Shown one piece after another: positions 40,086 through 51,409 of a stretch of 64,000 nt of DNA. Source of the DNA: Chelydra serpentina (taxonomy: Eukaryota; Chordata; Testudines; Chelydridae); the NCBI GenBank assembly GCA_037349315.1, contig JBAIAC010000027.1, positions 21,306,501 to 21,370,500 on the forward strand, in the 5' to 3' direction. Position numbers and translations under genes: made by a program. Below the pieces are notes generated by a model that saw nothing but the letters and a program-made list of their open reading frames with translations, was not told the origin of the DNA and did not search any database. The number at the start of each line of letters is the position of its first letter. Position 1 is the stretch's first letter.

Positions 40086-43007
40086 CTCACCTCCCAACAC
40101 ATATTATTATTGTTGTTGTTGTTATTATTACTTGCTATTTCTTTCAAAGTGTTGTTTTAGTTTTTTGACTGGTCTGTGCATTTCATAATTTTTATTTCTC
40201 TCTTACACTTACGTTTAATACTTTCAGTAGTGAGTTCTAAACTGTCTAACCTGTCCTGCTTGAGTAATTATCCCTATGGTAACTATTTAAAAATATCTAT
40301 CATATCTAGGTTTTTGTTTCTACTGGTGGCGCAGGTCCACACATCACCTCCATATGGTGCACATAACAAAATTAATTCCGCACATGGATGGAAAAAACTA
40401 GAGACAACACTGGACACCTCCTGCACCATTTTCAAGTCGCGGCTCAAGGCATCTAGCTGATTCCTGAGTGAGCCAGTAGAAATGCACCCCAGTGGTGCGG
40501 GCCCTGAGTGAGGATGTCCAAGGTATGTTTTCAGATTCCATCATCTATTTGCCCGTGACCCTCATAGCCTAAAAGGGTCCAGGTCCTCATGCTTCTTCCA
40601 CAGAGAACCGCCGCCCCTTTCTGTCCGTTCCACTACAAAGCTTCCTCGTTCTTCATCCTGACCCCTGGAAGTTCCCTAACATCCACACTGCCCCGCTCCA
40701 GTTCCACCCCAACTGCCTCTTGCCCTGACCCTGTCTCCCTCTTCTCAGAATTCGCCTCCCTTCCTCCCCAGCATTGAGTTTAAGCTTTGCACACAACCCC
40801 CCCACCCCGCAAACGTGCCATGTACCTGCCCCACATTGGCCAAGCTCAGGTCTCCCAGTCACCTGTGTTCACACAAACATCTTCATGCTTTCTCCACACC
40901 GACCCTACGCTTGGAACGCCCGTCCCACCGCTGAACCACAAGAGTTCACCCCCTCCTCATCCAAGACCCTCCTTGAGACCCACTTCTGCTGCGACACGGA
41001 CGTGAACTCCGCCAGCTCAGACAGCCATTAGCAAAGAAAACTAAAGAACAAACTCCGCCCGCCCCCCTTCATGCCACGTCCCGTCCATGCTGAGGGCGGC
41101 ATGTAGCAGCTTCCCGGATTGTCACTCCCCCACCCCACCTACTGTTGTTTTAGCCGCTTGCAGCATCGTGTCCGACTCAGCACGTAGGGCAGGGCCAGTT
41201 GGTCTGATTTCAGGGGTGGCAAGGGCATCGCTGGACCCCCTTTCTCTGAGCACCCCATTGTCTCTTGTTTTGGAAGGGGAAGGCGGGGGGTTGGGTGGAA
41301 AAAATAAGCAGAAGTGAATTTACCCTTTTTTGTAGCAAAAGTGTATTTTTGTGAAAATAGATTTTATTATAATAAATTTTGATTTTAAATACAAACATAC
41401 TGTATCACCAACACCCCCGGCCATGGCCTGAGTGTCATTCAAACACCAAACATAACCGCCTCGCTCAAAACACATACCCGCCTGAAACATGCAAAGGAAT
41501 AAACGCTGCCATAAAAGGACAGAACCATGTAGTACAAAACTCTCCTTGGCTTTAGACAGGGACGCATTCTCAGTGCAAGGAACATGGCGTCGCTTATGAA
41601 AATAGCTGCAAACGCTCTGGCAGGGTTTTGCTCCCAGCTCCGCTCTCCAGACACACACAGTCAGGGTCACACAGACATTGAAACAATCCAGTCAAAACAG
41701 TTACATAAGCAGACGCGTCAAATAAGGCGGAATCCCCGGCTGACTGCAATGGCCAGGACCGTTCGTCCAGCCGACTCGTGCTACCCCTGCCAGCAGCCCT
41801 GAGGAGATGCAAAGCTATTTCATGTGGCCCCTTGGGGCATTGACTCCAGGGCTGTTGGGACCGGGGGGGAGGAGGGTTGGGGGGACTAGTGCCCTCACAA
41901 TGGAAACATTGTGGTGGTGCCACTCAGTGTAAACTTGTGCATGCCGGACGAGGGGGGAGGGGGCGCAAGGGGGGCAGAGGTGAGGGTGGGACCCAGAGGG
42001 GCTGGGGTGGTTGCCTTGGAACCCAGGATCAGGCCAGGGAGTGGGAGCGGGACCCAGAGGGGCTGGAATGGGCCTGGAACCCAGCAGGTGCCTCCAGGAC
42101 CTTCCATCCCGGCCTGGAGGTGGCTGACCCTCCCCTTCCCTGCCAAGTCTCAGTGCCACCCCTCACGCCCCCTCCTATCACTCTCCCCCCACATTTTCCA
42201 GAAGCCTCTGCCCTCCCCCAAATCTACTCCTTCCATCTTGGTGAACTCTCACAGCGCAGCACGACAGACGGAAAAGACGCTCCTAGGCACAGCTGCATAT
42301 TTACAGGTTTACAGTACAAATGTCTAACTCATCGGCCCGGAGGCAGCAAAAGGGATCGACAAGAGAATCAAGGGCAAACACTCGTTTCAGGGAGTGGAGG
42401 AGTCGCCAACAGCCAGATCTGAACGGAACCGAGAAATGCCAGGGCACACTAGTCACCGGAGTCTCAGTCTTACAACAAAGGAGTGCTTCCTACGGGGTCG
42501 GGCCTTAGTGGGAAGAGCCAGTTAGCGAAATTACAGCCAGAATATCGTCTTTGAAATGAAAATATTTACGAGTTGGTGCTGTTGAGAGCTGGTTGGATCT
42601 GGGCACACCACTGCGAGGTACCCGCACCCGAGCTCCTCGGCCCCTTTGCGAGGTACCTGCACCCCAGTTCCTCGGCCTCTTTGTGAGGTACCTGCACCCC
42701 AGTTCCTCGGCCCCTTTGCGAGGTACCTGCACCCCAGTTCCTCGGCCCCTTTGCGAGGTACCTGCACCCCAGTTCCTCGGCCCCTTTGCAAGATACCTGC
42801 ACCCCAGTTCCTCGGCCCCTTTGCGAGGTACCTGCACCCCAGTTCCTCGGCCCCTTTGCGAGGTACCTGCACCCCAACTCCTCGGCCCCTTTCAGCACTG
42901 CCCCAGCGGCAGGAGCACTACCTCTGCCCAGACACTCGCTACACTGAGCGTGCAGTCCCACAGCGGCAGGGCTCTATGTGAAGATGAGGTGAAGGAGGCC
43001 TAGGGTT
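40086..43007. other. Intergenic sequence downstream of TSPOAP1
   Basis: Between the Gypsy element and the TSPOAP1 3' end. About 40590-41035 (GCTTGGAACGCCCGTCCCAC and neighbours) resembles an old interspersed repeat but has no clear border. An AT-rich block at 41330-41400 contains AATAAA on both strands. 41880-42230 is G-rich or C-rich without a domain. The minisatellite at 42615-42894 is listed separately. No gene is supported. Confidence 0.4.
42615..42894. repeat. 35-bp minisatellite, 8 units
   Basis: Eight tandem copies of a 35-bp unit starting GAGGTACCTGCACCCCAGTT and ending CCTCGGCCCCTTTGC, with unit starts at 42615, 42650, 42685, 42720, 42755, 42790, 42825 and 42860. The outer units differ most. 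Since 35 is not a multiple of 3, peptides such as CTPVPRPLCEVPAPQ cycle through frames, making overlapping spurious open frames on both strands. It lies about 120 bp past the inferred TSPOAP1 polyadenylation site. Confidence 0.97.
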
Positions 43008-43152
43008 GGAGACGTTGCAAGTCTTTAATAATCAAAGTTCACTTTTCCTTATTACAATACTCAGTGAGAGTCAGTTTGCTGCAGAGGGCTTGTCCTAAAT
43101 CTCCCTGTCTGGGCTCTGCAGACAGGCCTACGGAGATCAGCAACATCCTTGT
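43008..43152 (-). other. TSPOAP1: TSPOAP1 3' UTR with ATTAAA signal
   Basis: Minus-strand sequence after the TAG at 43153-43155 runs 125 bp to ATTAAA (complement of 43023-43028) in TTGATTATTAAAGACTTGC; cleavage would fall near 43008. A short, compact 3' UTR is inferred; an alternative longer one is possible because AATAAA also occurs on this strand near 41362. Confidence 0.55.
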
Positions 43153-43368
43153 CTAGTTCTTCTTACTGGGCCCTAGTTTCTTTAAGAGCGTTTTCCCCTT
43201 GCAGAAGAAGCTTCTCTTCTTTTTACTCTGAGTGGACAGGTCCCTTGATTCAAGAGTCTCCAGTGATGCTTGGTCTGGACTTGGGTCACAAACGACAGTG
43301 CAGGAAGGTGGCACTTCAGGAAGGTTAGGCAAGGGGTCCCTCTGTTCACCAGGTCCCTCTGAATCCAG
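43153..43368 (-). CDS. TSPOAP1: TSPOAP1 (RIM-BP1) terminal coding exon
   Basis: After a very strong acceptor (CTTTTGTTCACTCTTTTCCTGTTTAG) the phase-0 frame reads LDSEGPGEQRDPLPNLPEVP, continues through PSPDQASLETLESRDLSTQS and ends KKKRSFFCKGKTLLKKLGPS plus KKN-stop: 71 codons. It joins in frame to exon 61672-61800, which ends ...CAVSAESQ|GTAAGG. TSPOAP1 is a RIM- and benzodiazepine-receptor-binding scaffold of presynaptic active zones with three SH3 domains; this is the tail after the last one. The tail is strongly basic and longer than the short Arg-rich end of the human reference protein as I remember it. Identity rests on the upstream SH3 exon, the phase match and the neighbouring MPO gene. 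Confidence 0.72.
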   Translation of the reverse strand: MDSEGPGEQRDPLPNLPEVPPSCTVVCDPSPDQASLETLESRDLSTQSKKKRSFFCKGKTLLKKLGPSKKN

Positions 43369-43989
43369 CTAAACAGGAAAAGAGTGAACAAAAGAGAGAG
43401 AAGAGTTTAGACCCCGGCAGTGACACCATCGCCACAGAAAGGCCGTACAGTGAGAGAAAACCCTGGCAGCCCATGTCTAGAGCTGGTCATCTCTTTCAGC
43501 AAAGTCAGCCGGGCTTTAAAATGCTCCCCGGCTCCCACCAAGATCAGGCTTCATACGGCCCTTGGTAAATTCTGGGCTACACAATGAGTCTGCCACAGGC
43601 TCCGAAGTGTTGGAGACACCGCAGGCCATCTGCCTTTGGGTGACAGGCGCAGGGGGTTGTGGGTGGAGGTGGTGGGAAGCAGGCCTTCAAGCCTGCGTCC
43701 TAAAGATACCAGAGTAGGACTGGGCTGGCTGCTTGAGGGGGGTCAGCCTGTGGGCTACCCACTAAGTATTTGTGCCCCTGGGTTTGCCACTAGGCCTCTC
43801 CTCAGACTGGGGAGCCCAGAGTCTGATGGGGAGGGGTCTATGTGGGGCCTGCGCAGGGGAAAATTGCTTGGCCAAGCATGTGCTACAGCTAGAACACTCC
43901 CATATCAGCAGCTGCTGGGCCAAACCTGAGCTCTGAGCCTTTTCAGGGTCCCTCAGCACCAATCACAGCTCAACCATGGCAGAGAGTAA

Positions 43990-44150
43990 CTGACTTGATG
44001 GGCAGGGAGGAGTTAACCATTGAGCTGGACACAGAGGGGATCCTTGGAGCGAGTGACCATAAAGCCATTGAATTTCCAGCAGTGAGGAAGGGGCAAGCAG
44101 CAAGCAATCCCAAAGAGGCGCCCGACTTCATCCAAGCAAATCGGGGGTGT
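43990..44150 (+). mobile_element. Old CR1-like endonuclease fragment
   Basis: The frame from 43998 reads MGREELTIELDTEGILGASD then HKAIEFPAVRKGQ and PDFIQANR. LGASDHKAIEF matches the conserved GxSDHxxIxF end of the APE-type endonuclease of CR1/L2 LINEs, followed by the usual LDFRRANF-like element (PDFIQANR). Old and isolated. Confidence 0.6.
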
Positions 44151-44673
44151 AGCACGCAGCACAATGGGGCATTCCTGCAATGTACTTACTCACAGCAAAC
44201 ATTTGGGGCAATCCTGGCTCCTGGAGCCTCTCCCCCAAGAAAGAGTAAGGCCCTCAGAGGCCAGGATTCTCCTCCCTTCAAGCAGGAAACTCCAGTCCTT
44301 CATGCAAAGTGAAATTATGGAGGTAACATTCCAAAAGCAGCTCCATGTCTTGGCAGCCGGTCTCACTGTAAGTCATGGACTCCAAAACCCGCACGGGGCT
44401 TTTGATAATGGGACTTGGGCTCCTACGTCACTCTGGTCTAGGGTCACAAAAGGACAAAGTCCCAGATTTAGGCTCCAGTGTGATCTGCAAAACTCCCATT
44501 GACTCTGTACGTGCCTAAACTCACTCCCCTCGGTGCCTAGCTTTCTGCCTCTTGCTGCTGCCTGCCACTTGGTATTCGGACGCCTACATTACACGCGGGA
44601 CCCAGTGTGTGCTCAGGGGAGTTCACACAAACCAGTGGGATGGGGAAAGGGGAAGCCCCCCCACAGCTATTAG

Positions 44674-44815
44674 CCTAGTGGTTCAGCTACTCATCCGGGA
44701 TGCAGTAAGACCTCCGGTTCAAGTCCCCACCCTCCACCTGATAAGGAGGGATTTGATTCGGAATCTGCCACCTCTCACCTGAGGGCTGTAACCACTGGGC
44801 TATGGGATACTCTGG
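44674..44815. repeat. Inverted pair of tRNA-like sequences
   Basis: The left half (GCCTAGTGGTTCAGCTACTC...CCGGTTCAAGTCCCCAC) and the complement of the right half (AGCCCAGTGGTTACAGCCCT...GATTCCGAATCAAATCCC) are alike, each with a B-box-like GGTTCAAGTCC element, so the two face each other. It is an old interspersed repeat, not a tRNA gene: no anticodon stem or acceptor pairing can be drawn. Confidence 0.55.
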
Positions 44816-45157
44816 GGGGGAGGGGTGGCCTCCCTCGCACTTTCCCGCTGAAATGGTTTCCCTCTGGCTCAATAATTAAAGAGCAACTGGAGCAGTGGCA
44901 CTGGATCCTGGGTCTCCCACACCCTGAGGGAGCGCACGAACCCCAGGGCTGCAGCATCACTCTCATGCTTGTGCCTGCTCTCTCTTGCCCAAAGGATTCG
45001 AATGATTTAATCCAGTGGAACGGCTTCAACAGAAGTAGCTGTGGGGGCCCCCCCATGAGAATACCCCTCAGTGGTAACAGAGCCCAGTTTAAATCCCTTC
45101 ACCTTCTCAGGGGCTCTCCCAAATCCCAGGGGAGTCGCTGAACCACTGGGCTAAACC

Positions 45158-45299
45158 TTCCTTAGAGGTTTTTAAGGTCAGGCTTGACAAAGCCCTGGTT
45201 GGGATGATTGAGTTGGGGTTGGTCCTGCTTTGAGCAGGGGGCTGGACTAGATGACCTCCTGAGGTCCCTTCCAACCCTGAGATTCTATGATTCTATGAG
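45158..45299 (+). mobile_element. CR1 LINE 3' end, strongly truncated
   Basis: Begins at CCTTCCTTAGAGGTTTTTAAGG (RT C-terminus ...[12 protein letters not shown]) and ends with two ATTCTATG units. 142 bp of a young CR1. Confidence 0.93.
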
Positions 45300-45917
45300 A
45301 GGTCGTCCTTTCCCTCCCCCCACCAAGCTTCCTGCAAAAATCACCGTAGGTGCTTAGCTCCAAAGCGGGGTGCCAGCTGAGAATCACTAGCAGAGACAGG
45401 TGCCTATCTCCAGGAGAGGGAGGGGCACCCCCCCCACTCTCACTGCATCTTCCACTGGATAGGGTAGATAGTTCCCTGCCTAGCATGCTGGCTTCTGTGA
45501 ACCGCAGTCTGAGTATGTCTACACAGCAACACAAGCCCAGCGGCAATGGAGCTTGAGTTAGCAGACCTGGGTGTGGGACCCCAGAGCTCAACTGGCTACA
45601 TTGATTGCCAATCCTCGGTCTTTAACCTGGACGTGAACTCGGGGCTCTGCAACATGCAAATCTGAGACCATCCAACCGTATCCCAGACCTCCTGGCACCC
45701 TCCCAAAATGGGGCCGCTCTAGACCTTTGTTGATGGTGCACTGTGGGTAGGCTGACCATATTTCCTTGAGACAAAAACGGGACATTGGGATGGCAAAAAC
45801 GGGACAGGGTTATGTAATATTCCGTATTCATGAAAAAGTAAGACGATAACAAAAGTTTTATTACATGAATATATTGAGCTAACAATTATTCTTCAGTGAC
45901 AGAACTCATACAAAAAT

Positions 45918-47917
45918 TTAGGTAGACGTAGAGGGGGACTGTATTTCACCATGATCGTACCATGAATATTTCTCCGATGAAGTAATCTTACGCAGCAAAT
46001 TTCGGTCTTTCAACACCTTATCATAAAACTTCTCACACCCCATGACACAATTTTGTTTTACAACTAACATAGCCCTCATTGTCTCAACACTTAATCTAGC
46101 TTTCTCCTTTGACCAAATACTGTTCATAACAGAAAATATTCTCTCGACAGGTGCTGTACTTCCTGGAAGACAAAGAATAAACTCTACAATATTACAAAAG
46201 TCTTGAAAGTCTAGGCGTTTTTCACTCATTTCAGAAAAAATCTTTACCCATCTATCAGATACAGAAATGTTTTCTTTATTCCATGTATCCAACTGCCTCC
46301 CAATTGTAGATTTTATGAAGGTCCACTGATCGAATACACGAGTTTCTTCTGTTTCTGTGTGTGTGATGAGTTCCTCGTTCAGGCTGTCCTGTATTTCTTT
46401 CCATTCAGGTGTCTTCCTTAGTAGCACCCACTTGAACTTCTCAGTGTTTCCTACACTGCACTTCCACTTGTTGATATATTCTAAGCTGGTTTCATAGAAA
46501 TTCTCAACTACCTCAAAAGTCTTAGCCTCATTAATTTCTCCTGAATCTACTAACATTTTCAGTTGTTTTTTGACATCAGTAGTTACAAACACTTCACTTT
46601 TTCTGGACTCTAAATTGTTTACAAGATTTTCAATGTTTATGGCTACTTCTGTAGCTGAAATATAATCTTTTTCAATTAAACTAATGTATGTTTGGAACGT
46701 AGACACTTGATCTCTTGCAAATGACAACCACAATTTCAAACAGGGATTTTCAAACCATTTTCGCAACATAACAGGGCATTTTTCTTGAGAAAGAAAATAA
46801 GAAGTAAGCCCAACAAACATGCTTAAAATTCTGTCAATTGATGGACCCAAGGACAAAAATCTTGTATTTCCATGCTCTAACAATGTAGCATAATTGTTTC
46901 CTGCAAAGTCACAAACGTTTTTCAGTTCTTCAACTCTAACTGTGTATATATGGAAGTATTTGTATACTTTCACTGCAAAACATTCAATATCAATTGGTAA
47001 ACAGTCGACAGCACACTGGAGACAATTGTGTATAATGTGTGCCCCACAACCAATACCGATAATCGGCCTCTTCAGTTCAGTTTCAAGTTTTCGCCACACA
47101 TTATTTTTGCCAAGTCTTTTGCAACCACCAAAATTGGTGTTCGTGTTATCTGCACACAAAGCAACAATTTTGTTTTGAAAAGCAAATTTGTCAAGTACTT
47201 CCTTCAACATAGCACACTGTAGATCGGATGTTTCACCAGGTAAGGAAACAAAGTCTATAAGTATCAGAGGGGTAGCCGTGTTAGTCTGGATCTGCAGAAG
47301 CGACAAAGAGTCCTGTGGCACCTTATAGACTAACAGAGTCTATAATTTTGTCTTGAACACCACAATTTGGCAAAAAGTACCACACAACGATTGGAAAAAC
47401 GTTGATGTCTTTTTTGTTTGATGCATCTAAACTGACTGTAATGGTTTTTGTTTTATGCAAATCCTCTAATTACTTTCCCCAATATGTATGGTGATAAAAC
47501 GTTGGTAATTATTGCTTCTGATTTGGTACGTGCTGAAGAAAATGTTGGTTTATAAATTTTCTTTATCAATGTCGACAAGCAATCATTTGTGCGAAAACTT
47601 TGGCCGTGACGCACAGTATGATAAGCAAAAAGAGCTTCACTTGCTGCAATTTTATCGCTTTCACTATCACCATCACGTCTCATAAACAAACTGATGTTTT
47701 TAACTGAAGCCAGAGTCTTTTCAGCATCCTTATGTTTCTGGCTACGTAGATGTTGGTTGATGTCACTTCTACCTCCATGAGCGATGGAAAAATGGACATT
47801 ACAATGTTGGCATACCACTTTTGTTCCATCACTACACAGTTTGTCCGGTTTAATAAATTTGAATTCCTTCTGGAGATCGTCATTAAAACTGCAGTTTCGC
47901 CTCTTTGTCTTTGGCAT
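45918..47917 (-). pseudogene. hAT transposase with BED zinc finger, two lesions
   Basis: Starts MPKTKRRNCSFNDDLQ (47917). The BED-type zinc finger is VVCQHCNVHFSIAHGGRSDI...HLRSQKHKD (Cys-Cys-His-His). The first catalytic Asp is in SLDASNKKD (about 47400). A Penelope tail interrupts at 47261-47336. Then come CADNTNTNFGG (second Asp), a long helical insertion domain, and the C-terminal hAT dimerisation domain CLPGSTAPVERIFSVMNSIW...LSVETMRAML. The open part downstream of the insertion is about 450 codons and ends SPSTST. Frame damage lies near 47460 after ILGKVI; otherwise coding is continuous. No sign of domestication: the element ends and target duplication are intact. Confidence 0.93.
47261..47336 (-). 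mobile_element. Penelope-like tail inserted in the hAT transposase
   Basis: A 76-bp insertion (GTATCAGAGGGGTAGCCGTG ... CTTATAGACTAACAG) flanked by the 9-bp direct repeat AGTCTATAA (47252-47260 and 47337-47345). In antisense it is the same tail as at 38415-38490 (TTAGTCTATAAGGTGCCAC ... GACTAACACGGCTACC). Excision restores hAT codons (KIIDFVSLPGE). Confidence 0.88.
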
Positions 47918-48654
47918 TGCAAGGGTAGACTTTAAGCTTTAAAAAATAAGACTTAAAAATATGAAGTTTAAACCACCGACAACGAATAACAAAACCACCA
48001 GTTAGCATACAGGCAAAACAAAAACTAACGTTACAGCAGAACAGACGCCGCCGCATCTGAGCGAGGCCACCATCACCGACATGTGCATCCCCACACCCCA
48101 CTATAGTGCATTTACTTTATTGAGTCAGAAGCACAATGGATTTCTAGTAGGTTCAGTGGTGGGGGATCAGTTTGCCAGCCGCCAACGCTAAGGAAACAAC
48201 GATATGAGTACAATGTGGGACTCCGATTGTACTAAGCAGCGAGAACGCGTTCGCTCCGTCTCTTACTAGTGGTGTTCTCTCTCTGGGCAAGAAGCCTGGC
48301 CCTGACTGGATAAAGTAAATGGAACTTCCTCTTTCATCACACTAGTGGTTTTACTGTACGCATTGATTAGCATAGAGCCTTATGTGAAATAATAAACAAC
48401 CCGCGTTCATTTTTTTACAAAAAATTAAAAACTATATATAGTTTATTAAAAACGGGACAAAATTGACATTTATATTAAAACGACGGGACGGTCGGGAAAT
48501 ATGACAAAAACGGTACTGTGCAGATTAAAACGGTACGTATGGTCAGCCTAACTGTGGGAGAACCTGACTGCCTACCCTGCACGTTACAGGAAGTTTGAAC
48601 CGCCCGCCAACACATTCTGCCCAACTGTCATTTTAGTCTGTGTCGTCCCAGCAA

Positions 48655-50197
48655 CATGGAGGAGGTGCTGTTTGAAGAACTTTTCTTACTTGCACTTTCA
48701 CTCCTGTTTCAGGAAACAGGCACAGTTTCTGAGACACTGGTGGACATTTCAGTGGTGTTTTCTGACCCATTGAAGGCACCTGACAGAGCTAATGATGGAG
48801 GAGGAGGAGGACACAGACATGGAAGTCTCAAACTGGCTGATGCTGCTTATAACACTCAGTACATCCACTGATGTCCCTTTTATAGACTGGCCACAAGGAC
48901 AGACTGGTGGGACCACATTGTCTTGCAGACCCGGGATGACCAGCAGTGGGTCCAGAACATCTGCATGAAGGAAGCTACTTTTCTAGAGATCTGTGAGCAG
49001 CTTGCCCTGGCTCGCCAGTGTAAAAAACACATACATGAGGGTGGACATGGTGGTCCAGAAGCAGGTTGCTATAACCATCTGGAAGCATAGGCGCCGACGC
49101 TGTGGGTGCTCCAGGGCTGGAGCATCCATGGGGAAAAATTGGTGGGTGAAGCTCCCCGCCCCCCCAGCCCACCTCTGCCTTCACTCCACCTGCGCCTTCT
49201 CCCCTGAGCGCGCTGCATCCCCGCTTCTCCCCCTAGCTCCCACCACTTGCTGCTGCAAAACAGCTGTTTCACGGTGGCAAGCGCTGGGAGGGCGGGGGGA
49301 GGAGTGGGAACATGGCACGCTCAGGGAAGAGGCGGGGCTGGAGCAGGGATTTGGGGAAGGAGTCCAATAGGGGCAGGGAGGGGGCGGAGTTGGGGCAGGC
49401 ACTTTGGGGAAGGGGTTGGAATGGGGGCGGGGCGGGGGGCGGGAGGGGGTCGAGTACCCACCGGCACGGAAAAAAGTTGGTGTCTATGTCTGGAAGCTGG
49501 TTACCCCAGACTGCTACAGGTCTGTTGCAAACCAGTTTGGGGTTGGAATGCCGACTGGGTAAAGCGGAGATATCTGAGGCAATCAGACGTGTGGTTTCCC
49601 CAAGGTGGCGGGCACTACAGATATTCCTGAAGTAGTTGCTGGCTTTGAGAAAATGGGGTTTCCAAACTGTGCTGGGGCTGTTGATGGGACTCGTGTGCTC
49701 ATAGTTTGCCCTCTTCAAGCACACGAGCACATGAACAGCAATGGGTTCTACTCCATTGTTCTACAGGCCTGGGTGGTTTAGGAGTGTCACCACGGGTTGC
49801 ACTGGGAAAGGTCAAGACGCCAGGGTTTTTCACCGATCGGGAGTCTGCATTCATGGACAGGCTGGGGCACTATTCCCACCAAATGACATTGTCATGAATG
49901 GAGTTACTGTCCCCCACAAGTGGGGAACCCCGTGTACCCACTTGTGCCTTGGCTTATGAAACCATGTTCTGATCTCAGAGCCCTGGCAAAAGCCAGTTGA
50001 ATTACACTATCAGCGGGTGTGGAACGGTTGCTGAATGTGCGTTGGGCAGACTGAAATCCTACTGGAGATGTCTACAGACCCGTTTGGATGCCAGGGTCAT
50101 CAATGCTGTGTGCATTGCAGAGGCTTGCTGTGCCCTTCACAACCTTTGGGAAGCCAGAGGGGAGCCATTTCCCCTGAATGGGCCGAGGGGCTGCTGA
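48655..50197 (+). pseudogene. PIF/Harbinger transposase pseudogene, copy B
   Basis: Starts MEEVLFEELFLLALSL. Recognisable pieces are VVQKQVAITIW (interrupted by a MITE at 49086-49488), LVTPDCYRSV and NQFGVG in the codons after it, FPNCAGAVDGTRVLIVCPLQ (first catalytic Asp kept), NSNGFYSIVLQA, CGTVAECALGRLKSYWRC (catalytic Glu) and CIAEACCALHNLWEARGEPF. At least four stops or frameshifts break it. The GDPAYPL region with the second Asp is not readable (PHKWGTPCTHL). It is more decayed than copy A in that region, though copy A has lost the first Asp. Confidence 0.87.
49086..49488. mobile_element. hAT-type MITE inside Harbinger copy B
   Basis: 403 bp with ends CATAGGCGCCGAC and GTTGGTGTCTATG (inverted) and a perfect 8-bp target duplication TCTGGAAG (49078-49085, 49489-49496). 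Removing it rejoins ...AITIW and KLVTPDCYRS codons of the transposase. The GC-rich interior gives spurious open frames. Confidence 0.93.
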
Positions 50198-50449
50198 ATC
50201 GGGATGCGCAGCCTCAAAGTGCAGCTCCCACAGCTGGAGCAGGATGTACTGGGCACCAGAAGGCAGGGATGTTTTGTGCTCCCACACTGTGGGCTTGCCT
50301 GGCCCAAGGGAAGAGGGGGAATGGTGCCTGTATGAATGTTCTTGTGGGGGGGGGCAGAGATTCATTGCTTGTGGAGGGTTTCAGAGCTGGGGGGGTTGAT
50401 GGCCATGCAATGTACTTATGAATGACCTGACTGAACATCAAATGGGGGT

Positions 50450-51241
50450 GAGGTGTTTTTCAAAGTTCGGGTCACGACTCAGTACTGGGATGTGGCGTGT
50501 CAGCACGGGGTCGCTCTGGTCAGCACTGCCGACCGGGACGTTAGAAGTCCCATCGGGGTGCTGCCCAGTAAGGCAGGCTAGTGCCTACCTGTTTCGACAC
50601 CGCGCTGCGCCCCGGACGCAGCCAGCAGGTCCGGCTCCTAGGCAGGGGGGGCCACGGAGTTCTGCGCACTGCCACTGCCCTGAGCACTGGCTCCGCACTC
50701 CCATTGGCCAGAAACTGGCCAATGGGAGATGGGGGGGCGGTGCCTGTGGGTGAGAGCCGCACGGAGCTGCTTGCACGCCTCCGCCTAGGAGCCGGACCTG
50801 CTGCTGTCCGCTTCAGGCGCAGTGGAGTCCGCGGTGCCAGGACAGGCGGGAAGCCTGCCTCTGCACCCCGGCTGCGCCATTGACAAGGAGCCGCCGGAGG
50901 TAAGTCCATGCCCCAATCCCCTGCCCCAGCTCTGAGCCCCTCCCCCTAAACCCACTTCCTGTACCCCAAACTCCTCATCCCCAGCCCCACCGCAGAGCCT
51001 GCACCCCCAGCCCAGAGCCCTCACACCCTCCTGCACCCCAACCCCCTGCCCCAGCCCAGAGCCCCCTCCCACACCCTGAACCCCTCATTCCCAGCCCCAC
51101 CCTACAGCCCTCACCACAACCCTCTTCCCCAGCCCTGAGCCCCTCCCACACCCCAAACCCCTCATCCCCAGCTCCACTGGGTCACAGGCATCAACAATTT
51201 TCTTCAACTGGATCCCCCCCAAAAAAGTTTGAAAACCACTG
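50450..51241. mobile_element. GC-rich repeat, hAT-like ends
   Basis: About 790 bp; the right end AAGTTTGAAAACCACTG and the left end GAGGTGTTTTTCAAAGT are inverted with mismatches, a CAGTGGTTNTCAAA-type hAT terminus. The interior matches the repeat at 14660-15590 (TGGCCAATGGGAG, CCTAGGAGCCGGACCTGC, tandem GCCCCAGCCC/CCCTCATCCCCAGC). No clean target duplication. It lies between the two Harbinger genes. Confidence 0.65.
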
Positions 51242-51409
51242 ATATAAGGTGACTGATGTAGCTAACTGTATTGATAAAGAATGTTTGACAATTGTCCCTG
51301 ATCATGTGTTACCTTTATTATGTGAAATACACACGGTATGATGTGATGCAGTGATGGCAATAAACTTTCTTAATAAAAAGCTTTACTTATAAACATGGCC
51401 CAGCTGCCA

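Larger units (their letters stand above)
43369..45157. other. TSPOAP1 intron sequence with old repeats
   Basis: First part of the final TSPOAP1 intron. It includes a CR1 endonuclease relic (43990-44150) and a tRNA-like inverted repeat (44674-44815), listed separately. No further TSPOAP1 exon is seen. Confidence 0.5.
45748..48550 (-). mobile_element. Complete hAT transposon with BED-finger transposase
   Basis: 2803 bp with perfect 13-bp terminal inverted repeats TAGGCTGACCATA and TATGGTCAGCCTA and a perfect 8-bp target duplication ACTGTGGG (45740-45747 and 48551-48558). It carries one transposase gene on the minus strand, damaged only by a frameshift near 47460 and the Penelope insertion at 47261-47336, so it is fairly young. 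It sits inside Harbinger copy B. Confidence 0.96.

Noticed and set aside
39962..40188. Ser/His/Thr-rich open frames
   Set aside because: Translation of the CA/CT simple repeat after the Gypsy element.
42593..43003. Overlapping Pro/Cys-rich open frames on both strands
   Set aside because: They track the 35-bp minisatellite and change frame every unit; no independent coding evidence.
45918..47321. 467-codon hAT transposase frame as a domesticated host gene
   Set aside because: Its first codons come from the inserted Penelope tail, and perfect terminal repeats and target duplication show an ordinary transposon copy.
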